Of a stretch of DNA of 64,000 nucleotides, positions 22,122-32,415 are shown piece by piece (position 1 is the stretch's first letter; every line of letters starts with the position of its first letter). The notes below the pieces were generated by a model. It saw only the letters and a list, made by a program, of their open reading frames with translations. It was not told where the DNA came from and ran no database searches. The position numbers and the translations under genes were made by a program. The DNA comes from Micromussa lordhowensis (Eukaryota; Cnidaria; Anthozoa; Scleractinia; Lobophylliidae): the NCBI GenBank assembly GCA_964020085.1, contig OZ026602.1:34480875-34544874 (forward strand). Reading direction: 5' to 3'.

Positions 22122-25100
22122 TCAATAATTCATTTGGTACATAACAAGATTATCATGGTTGTGAAGTAAAAGTGTAGTAAATACAAAGTTTCCATGCCAG
22201 CATGTACCTGCTGCAGTGGGAGGGACATCCTTTGAAACCATACTTGAGCGTTCTTTCTGTTTCCTTATGGCCTCCTCTCGGGGTTGCTTATCGAGCATGG
22301 TGTTCATGGGCGGTGGAACCATAGTTTGCAGTTCATTGCTTGTTTCCCGAAGTTGCTGCTTGCTTAGGGCCAGAAAAAACTGGAACAGTTCTCCAACATA
22401 ATCTAGAAACATAGCATACAGTGTAGATATTTCAGTCAATCTACAGATGCTTGCTTGGGGTTTGGGACCAGCATTAGCAGTGAATTACTTCTGTTTTTCA
22501 CTTACAATTGCAGCATCGATCAATCACAAGACATTAGAATTCATAAATACCAAAGTTGCTGACAGTTCCTTCCCCATTCTTGAACTTCGGGTAGGTTACT
22601 TTGACTGACACACTGCCATCTTGGTTTACATTGTCTTCTCTGTGAAGGTTGTAGTTGAAATGCAGGGCAGCCAGTATGTGCCTACAAGACATAAACAATA
22701 CCACTGATGAAAATATGACCAAACATGTACACTGTACCTTTGCTACTAGGGGTTTGTTGGAATAGAAATCATGCACCACCGTCGATAACCTACTACATAG
22801 CCAATATTAAAGATAAATTTTTTCTCACACCTGCAGTACATTCCAAGATAGGAATAAGCAATTATCTTTGGCGCAAACTGGTTCAACACCGAGTGGAAGC
22901 CTTCCAGACAATCAGTTTGTGCACTTGGGGAAGCTTGCATGATGCCTTTTTTCAGACTGTCAGAAGTGAGGGCCTTCTTTACTTTATTGTACACTGTATG
23001 CTCTGAAATAATAATACCGGTACTTATTATCTAATAACCATAAATACATGTCATAAACATTAACCAGTTAGCTTTACTGTGGTAAAATTTAATATTGGCT
23101 AATACTTGATTGAAGTGTTGATTTGTGTGTTTGCAAGTTGAGAAAATTTACAATCTTTCTCCAAAATTAATGGAATTTAGGCAAGGAATTTTGAGAAAAA
23201 AGTTGTATCGAATACCTGGGTCTATCCATTTGCAATCAGGGATGTCTCCGTGTGCACACTTGTTAAAAAGTGGGTCATCCAAGTTAGTGTGCCTGTTAAT
23301 GATATGGCTAAGGAATGATTCAAACTTAGCCCAGATGACCTTTCCATTACCATCTAGTGTGGATGTTGCACTCCAATACAAGTGCCTCTCACAGGGCTTC
23401 ACCCATGGCTGTAGTTCTTCATTCCCCTTTTCTTTTGTTAGTTTGTTTAGTAACTTGGTGATCTCTGTCAAAATTAAATGAAATATGAGCAACATCAATA
23501 AATACCATAAGCAAGCATAATCTAATTACAGCTTGCCCTTTATGATTGGATTGAAATGAGGATTTGCCCACTGGACATAGAGTATTTCCTGTGGATTGCG
23601 ACAACCGTGTGGGAGGTGCAAATAAATTACTGCAGATACTATGAGAAGTACTATTGTAAAAATCTGCGATAAGTGATAAAAGTAGTTGAGACAGTTTAAC
23701 ACAAGTTGGAACAACTTTCCATTCTCCCAGTATTGAATTTTTCACTATTCTTATTCAATGATTGAGATCTTATTCTACTTTGTACATGAACAAAGCAACT
23801 TAGTCTAACATTTTGGGGGGAATGGGAGTGGAGGGGGGTTAACAGCTAATTGCAAGAACTACAGAATAGAGATAAAATTTGCCAAAGGTACAAAGACCTG
23901 TGAAGTGTCTCTGCCCTTTTGTTGCTTGTTATGGTGTAAAAAGCAACAAAAAATACAAAGATAACAATGCACACAATATTCTACAGAATAATAATTATTA
24001 TTGATCATACTCTTTTTAAGATGCCAAAGTTCAAAGTAATGTGTGATATGTGATAAAACATTCTTCATGTGACTTGCTATTTGGGTATGCCTGTCAGAAA
24101 TAAAGGCTGCAATCACAATGCCAAATCCCACCAGGAAGTCCATGCATTTTTGGAAGCCCATAAACTCCATGGCAGGGGAGCTTCCAGCTTGATTTCTCTG
24201 AAACCAAAATTAAAAAAAGGGTAAGTTCAAAACTGAACATGCGCTCTAGAACGGTATTAGGAAAGGTTTAAAATTTTAGACAAAATGGGGTTATGGTAGT
24301 AATAGAAAAATAAAACACTCTGTTACATGAATGATCCAATCTCATTCGAAAGAATCTTGCTCTAACAATAATTTTGTTTACTATATATCCTGCATTTATG
24401 CCACCATGTATCATGCATCAATGATATAAGAATCGTTACACATGCAGAGCTATTGTTCCATCTCAAGTAGTCCTCAGTCTGTACATTGTGTTATTACGGA
24501 AAATATTCGTACCCCTCCCACTGAAGGCTTTTTAGCTTGAACCCCCAACCCCTTCAGAAATTGCATTTTGGTGTCATACTTCCCTTCAAAAAATTGGCCT
24601 TTTGAATCCTCCCTCACCCTTGGAATTTCTATTAACCTTTCTTGGGGTGGGCATGGACATTTTCTGGAACTACACATTCTACCCTTTGAAATGTTCAAGT
24701 TGATAAAAATGTTAATATATATGTATGTGTATTTCTATAAGCACAGTAAAACATGATAGTAATAATGGCACTAGCATACCTGTCTGTATAAGTGCAAAAT
24801 GGATGATGCGTGGTAATGTGCAACAGAAGATTGTGTATGCACAATACTTGGCACAATGTCCCATGCTGTCGTGGCGCCCATCACCTGATAGTGTTATTCC
24901 TCCCATACCTTTCAGACGAGACAACAGGTTTGTTTGATACCTCTTCCAAAACAAGTGCACAGTAGGAATCAGCATATTCTAAAACAATAATCAATGAATT
25001 ACGTATTCAGTCACGTGAAAATAAAGTTTTCATGGTCTGTTTGGATAAAGAAGTACACTTATGTCTAGGATTGAACACAAGTATTGTTGAATGAGTTCTT

Positions 25101-27831
25101 CATATTTGGCAGGGTTATTTGACATTATCATATTGCCTCAGGTTTGACAAAATTGTGTGTATTTTGATGACTTTTTACCAACAAGGACACATGCAATGCA
25201 TATCATAAGGAATTTAAATCTCATTCATGCTCAACCCTGGATACACTGTATATCTAAGAAAATAAAACCAACATTTGGAAAATATTCACTTCATGGCAAA
25301 AAATTCTCTTCTACAGTGTATGAATTACTTGGTAAGAGAGCACTGAACAGGTTGTAGCCTAATGGCTTGTTTCAACTGGCTCCAGCTGGCATGATACCTG
25401 ACCGTTTACAGACTCTGCTCAAAATAAGCTTCTTTTCATCTTTCACAATGATCACTTACCCGTTGGTGTCGGAAGAATGTGCGCAATGAAGTGCAAGCCA
25501 GACCCATGTGCAAGAAGATCTGTCTAACTTTTGTAAAAGATCCACCAGCAAAAAGCACAGCCATAGATATTAGGAAGTTGCCAGCAAGTATCTTAGTGCC
25601 TGGCATAAAAGGCTGACTGCTCCAAATGAATTCTTTTCTGCAACTGGAATTGGTACAGACTGTTTTAACCATTATCCCAGTTCCAGTCTGCTCTGCTGTT
25701 ATCTCAGGCTTCCTTCCTGTACGACAAACATGGCAGAACTGAAAGAGCAGCAGCAGTTTTGACAAGAACACTATGTACTTGGGCTCTGTTCTTATGTCGT
25801 TATAGGAACTTGATAGGAGGATCCTGCCAACAAAATGCAAACCGGCTGTTCATAACTCATCATTTGCACTATACATTTCCTTAATACATGTACACATGAA
25901 TGTTTCTCCAATAATAGTATTGCTTATCCAGTTTTTAATGTTTGTGTGTACCTCTTGCTTTTCATCTGTGTCTCCTCATTCTCTGTTTCACTATCCTCTG
26001 CACTCTCACTAGAAAGCCCGGTTCTTCTTCAATGGTGTCAGCGTCATCCTCCTCATCCTCATTCTGGTCACTGCCAAGGAAGTCCTCGTCAATTTCAGAC
26101 TCCTGATCCTGCTCTTCTTCTCTTGCCATTTCCCACTTGAGAGCTTGAAGCTCATGCGTCAGTCGGTCAACTGGGAATGAAAATAGTTTTGTTATTAATT
26201 TCATGACATTAAAAAAACTTAAAATTCATCTCAAGCATTTAGAAGTGTCATTCTTACAAACCTTTACGCTTGAGATGCCTTTTTTGGGCTTTTCTTGCAC
26301 CATTCAACTGCCCCTTCAAAACTTCATTCTCTCGATGGATACTGTTTACTTTTGATAGGTCATCAGCAAGGGCCTGGGTGGATGTTCCCTATGTTAGAAA
26401 AGTTTACAATAATTAGCAAACTTGGTTGTTACACTGACATTTTTCCAACTAAGTATAACATTTAGAGAAATGCATACCATTTGCATGCTAGCATCAGACT
26501 GTAGTTCTAAATTGACACCAGCACCCTCAGTCATCTGTGTAACATCTTCCTGCAAAATAATAATGAAATGGCTATAATGTAACATCCAAAACGTTTTTAT
26601 CAGTTTCTTTTGCTGTTGCAGTTATCTAACCTACAGATGACAGACTAGCCACTGCAATGGTTCCTCCTTGCTTTTCAACATGAGCAGTCAAAAATCCCTC
26701 CTTTCCGTAGGTAGGTAGGGGCTAAACTACAGAATACAAGGCCACTTATTTACATCTCATTGAATAACAAAAGTGCCTATTGTTTTGTACTTCAATCTTC
26801 AAAGGATTTTGACACATGTAAAACAGGTGGTCCGAAGTGGCCCTGCATTCTGTAATAATTGCTCCCATTAATTGGATATTAAAAATAAAGAAAGAGCTAT
26901 TACAATAAATTAAAATACATTACTTAGAGAATGATATGTAAATAAAATAAACTCTACGATATGTTACAACTAATTTATATGTCAAATAACAAGGTATAAG
27001 ACATAATGCTCATTGCAAAGTGTAAGATTTCACATCAAGAGCTGTACCTCGTAAGTGCTACATGTAGCAATTTGGGGAAACAGGGGTATCGACTGGTAGA
27101 TCACACTGTAAAACATATGTGAAAAGCATTTCCATTAAAACCTATTGTGTCCTCACTATTATTTCTACAAAATTATGATCATGGTTTTTGATATACATCA
27201 ACAACTATCTTACTTCTAGACTACTTGACGGCATCACGTTGCAAGATGACAGCAATGTCGAATGAGCCGAAAATGAAGTTTCGTGATCAGCCTCAGGATC
27301 TAATGTCTTTAATCGAGCCTTGGCAGATCTCACTAACTGCGAAAGGAAATGAATAAGCAGCGGTACTAAACCAGTACAATAAAACACACATTTTTTTTTC
27401 CAAGAATGACTTTTAAGGAGAACTTCTTATTCGACGATGGACACTCGCAACATGTGGAGAGAAATATTTCACACATTGACAATAAAACTCACCATTCGTT
27501 TTTCTCGCTTAGAAGGGGCTTCTTCCACATCTGTACCAGCGTGAATCGAAGGGTATACACAAATCCCAATTTCGTCAGACTTCAACGATCGTTTCATTTT
27601 CGAGTCCAAACGAAACTGAAAATCTTCCTCTTTGAAGTGTATCGAGCACAATGAAGACGTTTTCCCGGGCATCCAGTTCTTCCTCTTCGCCATGACAAAG
27701 TCAATCCATTTTTTCCTTCGTCTCTGTGCAATTGGGTTTTCAGAGTTCAGAAAAGGAATTCTGTGCATACTAATTCCTTTTGTGGGATCTGCTGTGTTGT
27801 CGCATCGCGCAGCAACACATCTTTCGGGCAT
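22122..27831 (-). CDS. Kolobok transposase with THAP domain, 12 exons
   Basis: Exons, reading leftwards: 27831-27493 (THAP), 27336-27214, 26549-26478, 26388-26262, 26170-25952, 25823-25460, 24978-24780, 24197-24011, 23464-23216, 23002-22831, 22681-22551 and 22402-22122. The THAP zinc finger has CVAARC near the N-terminus and CSIHF near residue 60. Then come a helical stretch, an acidic region, a Cys cluster (CHVC and CTNSSC), and the catalytic region with SGDGRHDSMGHCAKYC, a second block SDRHTQIA, FELWHLKK and later TDCLEGFHSVLN. This is the Kolobok transposase, with THAP for DNA binding and a DDE-type core. Most joins agree in phase. Two do not: exon 5 needs a one-base shift near 26020 to reach SSESAEDSETEN before its donor, and the join 24780 to 24197 is off by one. 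The copy may be slightly damaged, or those exon limits are wrong. Confidence 0.82.
27469..27831 (-). other. THAP zinc-finger domain exon
   Basis: The start ATG at 27831 opens MPERCVAARCDN, then HRIPF, W near residue 43 and CSIHF, the THAP C2CH pattern (zinc-binding Cys, Cys, Cys, His). The domain binds DNA and probably recognises the element's own ends. It is the first exon of the transposase at 22122-27831. Confidence 0.85.
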
Positions 27832-28112
27832 GTTTGACCTTTTTCACCTTTTACTCGATAAACTCTCAGTCAAAACCCACTCAAGTCTGTATGCATCTGA
27901 AGTCACGTGTTCCTTAACCTACGTCACAAGTCGTCTATGACCGCGAGAAGACTAATACGAGTGGTGTGCCAAAATGGCGGTCAATTTCAGCGTTTTTAAA
28001 AGATCATAAAAAATTCGCGTTTTGTTCAAATCAAAAATTTTTTTTGCAGAAGCTCGATTTTTAATGTGGACTTTTGAATGATAAAACAAAAAAAATTGGT
28101 GACATGGGCACT

Positions 28113-28416
28113 TTAACAGGTTTGTATGGCCTGGCTTTATCTTCTTTAAGTTTCTCTACAAGCGCTCTATCCTCTTTTGCATCCTGACGTGATTTCCTTT
28201 TAGTTGATGACTTCGATTCATCCTTTAGGTTCTGGGGGTTGCTTCATCATCATAATTTATTTGCCTTAATAATTAAATAATAATAATAATATACAGCAAG
28301 TTGTTAGGCGAGGAGACCTCAAGAAACCACAAGGCTTATAGGAGAGGCGACCTCGGCATCACAATATTAAGCAAGATAAATGCTGCGAAGGAGTGCGGCA
28401 GAAACTAACTCAGAAA
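28113..28416. other. Spacer with LINE 3' sequence
   Basis: An AT-rich stretch between the Kolobok end and the LINE tail on the minus strand. It includes a TAA/AAT-rich run at about 28267-28290, likely the LINE 3' end. Confidence 0.4.
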
Positions 28417-29016
28417 CTATTTTAATAAAAACTCTAGCATTTTGCTTTTAAACATAGGAAAGTTAGACAAATTGGTAATAGAGGCAGGAAGACAGTTCCA
28501 GACCCTAGGTCCTTGGTAAAGAATAGTGAATTTTTTGATGTTCGTACGCTTGCTTCTTTTGACATTGTCATCTTGTCGTTTAACCACCACGACATGGTTC
28601 TTCCCCCATTGAATGACAGACTGTATTACATGAACTGAAAAAAAGATGATTGAATTTTTGTCACAATTGTATGAATTAAGGTGACCAGCGTTGTTTGCCA
28701 GGTCAACTGCATAGCACTTATCACCTTTGATGGTTCTTTGATCAATCGGGCGCTGACCGCTTGCATCGATTTTCTGGACGTTTTGTCCGGTATTTTGCAG
28801 CATTAAGTAACTTAATGTGACTTTACCAGTACATAATCCAGCAAAAACTTGCATTAAAAATGTTTTACGACTAGGCTTTTTACAGAATTCGATACAGAAA
28901 TTACAAAACTCCATAGCCCAGTCGGTTCTTGACTGGCAATGTACCTGCTGGCAGCAACTTCTAAACATAGCAAATCTGAGCAATTGAATACACACATATA
29001 GTCCATTTTTGTTCAA
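28417..29016 (-). pseudogene. LINE reverse-transcriptase C-terminal fragment
   Basis: The last third of this frame (28417-28570) reads RTNIKKFTILYQGPRVWNCL, then an FKSKMLEFLL tail, the typical C-terminus after the RT domain in CR1/L2-like non-LTR retrotransposons. The first two thirds are not recognised and may be chance or other sequence. It lies within the outer inverted-repeat element. It is 5'-truncated, as usual for LINE insertions. Confidence 0.6.
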
Positions 29017-29075
29017 ATTACAGACTTCTTACCGTTTAGCTTGCTTTCTCCATCTGAGCCAAGCAAAAAGGGCAA

Positions 29076-29342
29076 TTACAGCTCCAGTTGCTGCTGTGTT
29101 GATATGGCGTAATTCTCCACTTTGCCATTGATTTTCGTCAAGCGGTAAAATTTCAGGTCAAATGACCCCAAGCCAAACCTTTGTGCTTGCTCATTGAGCC
29201 CAAGAAACTCGCTAATATTTTTTTTTGGAACAACGAAAAATAATTTATTCTCTTCCGCGACTTTAACCCTGGTCTTATATCTTTCTATAGGCTTCTCTTC
29301 TCCAGCCCGATAGAGACTTACTATCGCTTTCAATGCAGCCAT
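29076..29342 (-). CDS. Unidentified 88-residue frame
   Basis: ATG at 29342 opens MAALKAIVSLYRAGEEKPIE and a basic/acidic mix with FDLKFYRLTKINGKVENYA. The composition looks coding. It starts about 250 bp inside the right end of the outer element, reading inward, which fits the N-terminal exon of that element's own gene. No family was recognised. Confidence 0.35.
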   Translation of the reverse strand: MAALKAIVSLYRAGEEKPIERYKTRVKVAEENKLFFVVPKKNISEFLGLNEQAQRFGLGSFDLKFYRLTKINGKVENYAISTQQQLEL

Positions 29343-29730
29343 CGCAACCAGTCAAGATGAAATAAAGTAGAAAGTCACAAAATAGTATCTCAGCTGTCAA
29401 AACATCTGTCAACTCGCGCAAAGACATTCATGCGACAAATTCTGCAGACAGTTTCAACACTTCCGGTTTCGATTGTAATTCTCGCTACCAGAACACATAA
29501 ACGTATAACACATCAACAAAAGATCTCAAGACCTTAATTTGTGGTTAGATTTTTTTACGGTTAACATTTTTTTATGGCTAACGGTTAACCCCATTGAGAC
29601 CCTCTTACCACGAGGTTTGTAATAAAGGCTGCCAGTGAAAAATTTGCTTTCTCTTTATCTTTCATGTCTCTTTACTCTCTGTTTTAATAGGTATTATTTT
29701 TATCCAACCAAATTGCAATTTTCGTTTTAG

Positions 29731-30282
29731 TACCTCACAGAGTCTAAAAAGAGAGAAGCTGCTGTTTCAAAGACCAAATTGGCAAAGGTATGTGTATTGA
29801 AAAATAGATTACTGTTACATGCCATGCAAGACCATGCAACGGTGATCACAACAATGTCATCCTGCACGTCGTTTTTAAGCCCAATGCGGTAGTTTCCTGA
29901 CATCTTGCAAAAACAAAACTACAATACATTTAGTTTAGAGTCACGTAGCTCTAAAAGTTAATCACTCTCGAGTATATTCGAGTATTTACATTAGTCTGTC
30001 ATTGCACCCCCTCGTAGACGCCAAAGAGGACCGTCAACCTTGTTAAAAGTGGGAAAAGAAAACAACTTGACAACTGGCCTTTGGACTTCGCTGGGCAAAT
30101 AGCGTTCATCCAAAGAAAGGATCGTATTTGTCCTCCAGTTTATAACTTCGTCAACAAGGAACCCAAGTGTTACGTATGTCCACCAAAACTGATGTGTGAC
30201 AATATTCCTGGTGCCTTCAGACCTCCGGTAACTCCGTTTGGATTGTGGTCAAATCACATTACAGTTGCAGAACAACTTCAAG
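29731..30282 (+). CDS. Two exons of an unidentified gene
   Basis: Exons 29731-29787 (YLTESKKREAAVSKTKLAK) and 30018-30282 join in phase 0. The second encodes NWPLDFAGQIAFIQRKDR, then two CxxC-like pairs around KCYVCPPKLMC and FGLWSNHITVAEQL, and ends at donor AAG|GTACAAAG. This could be a zinc-binding segment. They lie on the same strand as the exons at 15.5-18.7 kb and take phase 0, as the exon ending at 18309 would supply. The nested 10-kb transposon block would then sit in an intron. Confidence 0.5.
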
Positions 30283-30725
30283 GTACAAAGTTTCTATTTT
30301 CAAGTTATTTCTTCGATTAATGGGATTAATAATTAAGTCAAAATGTAATTTAAAATTATTTGCTTCCTTGATCTCTACTACAAAATTACTACTACAAGAC
30401 ATCTAAAAGCAAAATTAGAATGATGTTGAACTGACTTGTAATCATTTTTGGTACTGTAACTCTTTTTTTGCGCGTGAAACTTTCAGTGACTTTGCTGCAG
30501 AATAAATCTCACTGATTCTATTGTGTAGTTAAATGTGACTGAAATTTGTACTTGCACTTAGTGGATTTCCCAGAAATGATTAAATCGGAAACACGAATCC
30601 CTAATTAATTTTGCCCTTTTCAATGAAAAAAGGGGACTTGGGCAATTTCAACAGTTTCTGAAAACACAAGTAATGATTAATCCCAGATTTTATGAGGAAA
30701 GATGCAATTGCCTATATTTATATTA
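30283..30725. other. No gene recognised
   Basis: AT-rich intron-like sequence after the donor at 30283. Nothing else was noticed. Confidence 0.4.
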
Positions 30726-31040
30726 TTTTATAATATAGATAGAACACTGCACATGCTCTGATTGGTCGAAAACCAATGTTTCATCAGAGTATAAAACATA
30801 GAAAAAGCGTGTTTTGTTTTTTTTTTGCCAAATAACCTCTATATCATAAAGCAAATGAAGAAGCCTAAACCATGTATTACACTGTGGTAAAACACTCCCA
30901 ACATTTGAGAACACTCGAGAAATGTAGAAAACACTCGCTTGTGGCTCATGTTTGCTACATATCCCTCATGTTCCCAAATGCCCGTCGTGTTTTGTCACAG
31001 TGCAATACACGGCTTAGGCTTCTTTATTTGTTAAATATCT
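30726..31040 (+). repeat. Fold-back MITE-like repeat, copy 2
   Basis: Inverted arms of about 40 bp at 30855-30895 and 30987-31027 (AAGAAGCCTAAACCATGTAT and its near-complement) surround a short centre. The left part matches the copy at 20990-21245. Confidence 0.65.
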
Positions 31041-31317
31041 TGTACTTTCTGTAAGTTAATCAGTTTTTCTAGTTGATACGCAGCCTTTTCTCTCATTCAT
31101 CACTCACACACTCGCTCACTAACTCACTCACTTGTCCATTTGTTCATTCGTTTGACCTAAATCTTACTTCTCATTTGAAATTGAGTTTGAAAACAGTTTT
31201 CTTGGGTTGAATTTCCAAGAGATGTCGTCCGAATCCCACCCCCCCCCCTTCATTCTGTCAAACACAGGTGAACAAAATTAATTAAAAACAAAAAAACGCA
31301 TCCATTTGACTCTCAAT

Positions 31318-31497
31318 GAGAAGAGCAGGGCAGAGAGAGGAGTGAAGCACTCTCCTTCTGGAATAAACGAAACAGAAGGGAGCAAAGAGTGAAGCACTCT
31401 CCTGCTGAGATTAGCAAAACAGAGGAGAGGAATGAGTGAAGCACTCTCCTGCTGAAATAAGCCAAACAGAGGAGAGGAGAGTGAAGAGTTCTCTCAG
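31318..31497. repeat. Short minisatellite
   Basis: Three to four imperfect units of about 55 bp, each with GTGAAGCACTCTCCTGCTG or a variant and AAACAGAGGAGAGGA. The minus strand gives a spurious Leu/Ser-rich frame. Confidence 0.8.
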
Positions 31498-31728
31498 ATA
31501 GCAGAAGTAGAGCAAAAAAACTACTGACCTTAGAGTTCACGTTAAGAGTTAATAAACAAAAGTAAAGAAAAGAAGATGGTACAGAGATCAATAAATCCTT
31601 TGCGGTCTTTGCAATTTGCATACATGTACACCACCTTCTAAATTAAGTATACAAAAAGGATTGCATTAGACAATCTCATAGAATAGTTGAATTGTTTAAG
31701 TCATGTGATTCCCGAAATTTTTAAACAG

Positions 31729-32347
31729 TTTAGAACACCATGAAAATAACGAAGAAACATGAATTTAAAGAAAAATTGTTTTATCTTTGTATGATGTTGG
31801 ATGTAATTTCCACTAGGGTTGTTAACGGGTGAGACTTCATTTAATAAGCTACACATCATTATCATCATTTCTGATCTTACAATATCCACACACTTTCACA
31901 ACTGTTAGAAACTGGTGCGCGATTGTTACTTTTTACTTTTTGAGAAATAATCAATATATGGGAATAACCAAATGTCAACTTAAAATTTTCTTCTACATAT
32001 TTCAACAGGTTCAACTTCATACTCTCGGTCACAGTTGAGGGAGTTTAGAACACCATGAAAATAATGAAGAAACATGAATTTAAAGAAAAATTGTTTTATC
32101 TTTGTATGATGTTGGATGTAATTTCCACTAGGGTTGTTAATGGGTGAGACTTCATTTAATAAGCTACACATCATTATCATCATTTCTGGTATTACAATAT
32201 CCACACACTTTCACAACTGTTAGAAACTGGTGCGCGATTGTTACTTTTTACTTTTTGAGAAATAAACAATCAATATATAGGAATAACCAAATGTCTTCTA
32301 CATATTTCAACAGTTCAACTTCATACTCTGGGTCACAGTTGAGGGAG
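31729..32347 (+). repeat. Tandem duplication of about 310 bp
   Basis: 31729-32044 and 32045-32347 are nearly identical, from AGAACACCATGAAAATAA to CACAGTTGAGGGAGT. The second copy runs straight into the kinase-like gene at 32.4 kb. It may represent the upstream region of that element. Confidence 0.85.
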
Positions 32348-32415
32348 TCTACTGTAAAAATCGCTGCAGGTAGCGAGGACTTAAACTTAGATCCGGAAGC
32401 GTAGAATTAAGCAAC

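Larger units (their letters stand above)
19882..28112 (-). mobile_element. Complete Kolobok-type DNA transposon
   Basis: Both ends read AGTGCCCATGTCACC inward and lie directly next to TTAA (19878-19881 and 28113-28116), the target duplication of Kolobok elements. TIR similarity extends about 115-120 bp inward (to about 19997 and from 27995). Inside are two convergent genes: a plus-strand gene for a P2X7-C-terminal-domain protein (20156-21556) and a minus-strand THAP transposase (22122-27831). Each gene starts close to one TIR, so the TIRs probably supply the promoters. Length is 8,231 bp. It is inserted inside an older element (19493-29605). The structure is seen directly. piggyBac also uses TTAA, but the THAP plus DDE protein fits Kolobok. 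Confidence 0.88.
19493..29605. mobile_element. Outer inverted-repeat element interrupted by Kolobok
   Basis: AGAGGGTCTCAATGG at 19493-19507 is matched by its exact complement at 29591-29605. Both ends continue inward with repeated ACGGTTAAC-type motifs (19527-19585 and 29550-29589). Without the Kolobok insert the element would be about 1.9 kb. It carries short minus-strand frames at 28417-29342. No clear target duplication was found, so the superfamily is unassigned. Confidence 0.5.

Noticed and set aside
31318..31497. Regularly spaced repeats resembling a CRISPR array
   Set aside because: Units of about 55 bp are imperfect throughout with no unique spacers, in a eukaryotic setting; a minisatellite.
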